NCBI GenBank assembly: GCA_023489065.1
Contig: JAMDCL010000063.1
Coordinates: 1-5,535, forward strand
Origin: Deltaproteobacteria bacterium
GTDB taxonomy: Bacteria > JAMCPX01
DNA: 5,535 nt
Reading direction: 5' to 3'
Below the pieces are notes generated by a model. The model saw only the letters and a list, made by a program, of their open reading frames with translations, did not search any database and had not been told where the DNA came from. The translations under genes and the position numbers were made by a program. How positions within the stretch are numbered: position 1 is the first letter of the stretch; every line of letters begins with the position of its first letter. Positions 4,279-5,535 of the stretch are shown one piece after another.

Positions 4279-5535
4279 ATGTTAAAGTTTTTTAGAAAGA
4301 AAACAATATTTCTAATCTTTTCATTCATATTAGCAACAAGTACAATGACTTTTGGGTCAGCCGGAGGAAAGGTAGTGATTGGTAATTGGCAAACAGGGGC
4401 TTGGAAAGTGGGTGAATGGAAAGGTCCGTCTAAACTAAATTTATCATTATATGGATGGGTTCAAGAAGTAGAAGGGCCATGTAGCGGTGGTGGACCATGT
4501 TGGGGATTTAATCCTGCATATGCTACGGAGTTAAATGTGAATACGGGCGTATATGAGATAATAGGTAAGGGATATCTACCCGATCAGGTATATGGTTACA
4601 ATAAATGTGGTTTTCCTGAAGCATTTGATATAGCTAATATGAAAGCATATGTAGGGTGCGGAATTTCTATAGCAGCTATAGACCTCAATACAGGCAAAGT
4701 AGCAGGTACATTCACCTTGGGTGTTTCTCCCGGCACTGATATGGATATGTTTCAACCAACTCTTAAAGTAAGTCCTGATGGTTCAAGGATATTTGTAAAC
4801 AGAGAGATTTTTGATGGACATACTTACAAGATAATCAATAAGAACACTCAATTTTATGAGTATTTTACTTTTTCTCCAGATAGCAAACTAATATACAATA
4901 TCAATTATATTAGAGATATAGCTAATAGTAAAATTATTCCTCAAATTGACGTTTTTGATGCATACACGGGCAATGCCGTTTCTAAAATTGAGGGAGAAAA
5001 GTTTTTGAGTGAATATCCTAATCTCAAAATGAGTTTAAGCAGCAAACATCCAAATATCGAATATCCATATATTGGAGAGGTAAAAAAAGGCGAATTTGTA
5101 CCTGTGATTGTACGCACACCGCCTTATTTTATAGGGTATATGTATGACATAAAAACAGGAGCAGCATCACCAACTACTGCTGTTTTTGGGTACTCACCAA
5201 TACTTTCAAATAACGGAAAGTGGTGGATTGTAGATCCACATGAAGTGGTGCGGGATAGTACATCTGCTATAGTTGCTAATAACTATCTTGGGAAGGTGGA
5301 TATATATGAGGTTGCAACAGCTAATAAAGCAGCTGGAATGAACATTAGTTTACCTACACATTCTTTAGGGGGAATGGGACCATACAGTATAAATGGTCAA
5401 ACTGTAACGAGCTATTCAAAAGGAGCAATCATTTCCTGGCTCGATGACCATACCTTCATCTACAACACCACCCAAAAGCTGATCTACTTTGATATTAAAC
5501 AGAATAAGATTATCAAGCAGATTCCGATTATCAGA
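4279..5535 (+). CDS. Secreted beta-propeller-like protein, function unknown (3' end outside window)
   Basis: ATG at 4279 has GGAGG (4270-4274) four bases upstream. The frame is open for 419 codons to the window edge. Residues 1-28 form a signal peptide: KFFRKK, hydrophobic IFLIFSFILA, probable cleavage near GSA. Next come three tandem G-x-W-x-x units (35-49) and a PCSGGGPCWG segment; cysteines 68, 74, 110 and 127 could form disulphides. From about residue 130 the pattern is propeller-like: AIDLNTGKVAGTF, VSPDGSRIFVN (164-174), FSPDSKLIYNI (198-208), VFDAYTGNAV, YDIKTGAAS, VDIYEVATANKAA and YFDIKQNKIIKQIP. Such strand-turn units resemble YVTN/WD40-like secreted propellers that bind ligands or partners. 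I do not recognise the family and see no catalytic motif. It is visibly more AT-rich than the minus-strand genes, suggesting acquisition, and probably shares a transcript with the SLT-like gene. Confidence 0.82.
   Translation, partial: MLKFFRKKTIFLIFSFILATSTMTFGSAGGKVVIGNWQTGAWKVGEWKGPSKLNLSLYGWVQEVEGPCSGGGPCWGFNPAYATELNVNTGVYEIIGKGYLPDQVYGYNKCGFPEAFDIANMKAYVGCGISIAAIDLNTGKVAGTFTLGVSPGTDMDMFQPTLKVSPDGSRIFVNREIFDGHTYKIINKNTQFYEYFTFSPDSKLIYNINYIRDIANSKIIPQIDVFDAYTGNAVSKIEGEKFLSEYPNLKMSLSSKHPNIEYPYIGEVKKGEFVPVIVRTPPYFIGYMYDIKTGAASPTTAVFGYSPILSNNGKWWIVDPHEVVRDSTSAIVANNYLGKVDIYEVATANKAAGMNISLPTHSLGGMGPYSINGQTVTSYSKGAIISWLDDHTFIYNTTQKLIYFDIKQNKIIKQIPIIR

Overview
The window reads as bacterial chromosome. 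One half holds conserved housekeeping genes and the other a more AT-rich accessory module of secreted proteins. GyrB, RsmG, QueD, FolE2 and a Crp-family regulator are all bacterial. Signal peptides plus a peptidoglycan-cleaving (SLT-like) domain suggest a walled, probably diderm cell. I cannot place it confidently; a Nitrospirota- or Desulfobacterota-like lineage is only a weak impression from the protein style.

Layout. Positions 1-485 (+) are the 3' end of gyrB. Its stop overlaps the start of a 46-codon single-membrane-span microprotein gene (485-625, +). Three bases later, convergent, ends a four-gene minus-strand cluster that reads crp-like (3164-2487), rsmG (2455-1817), queD (1803-1435), folE2 (1405-629). 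Gaps of 31, 13 and 29 bases suggest an operon. FolE2 makes 7,8-dihydroneopterin triphosphate from GTP and QueD converts it to 6-carboxy-tetrahydropterin, so the pair supplies the first two steps of preQ0/queuosine synthesis. RsmG methylates 16S rRNA, and the Crp-like protein is a probable cyclic-nucleotide-type regulator.

Positions 3165-3584 form a divergent control region. It holds a candidate crp promoter firing left that may give a leaderless mRNA, and a rightward promoter with a perfect TTGACA and a perfect 13-base palindrome in its spacer. It also holds several short hairpins, a strong Shine-Dalgarno leading into a doubtful 60-codon ORF, and a degenerate copy of what looks like a dispersed GTCATT-type repeat.

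The right part (3585-5535, +) carries two secreted-protein genes. The first is split by a one-base frame offset: a signal-peptide ORF (3585-3725), then a lytic-transglycosylase-like ORF (3722-4255). The second (4279 to the window end, 419 codons, still open) starts with a signal peptide and continues as a probable beta-propeller of unknown function. The two are close together and may be co-expressed. The most unusual material is this secreted pair, its palindrome-bearing promoter, the broken frame and the gyrB-coupled microprotein. No CRISPR array, complete insertion sequence, tRNA or rRNA was recognised.
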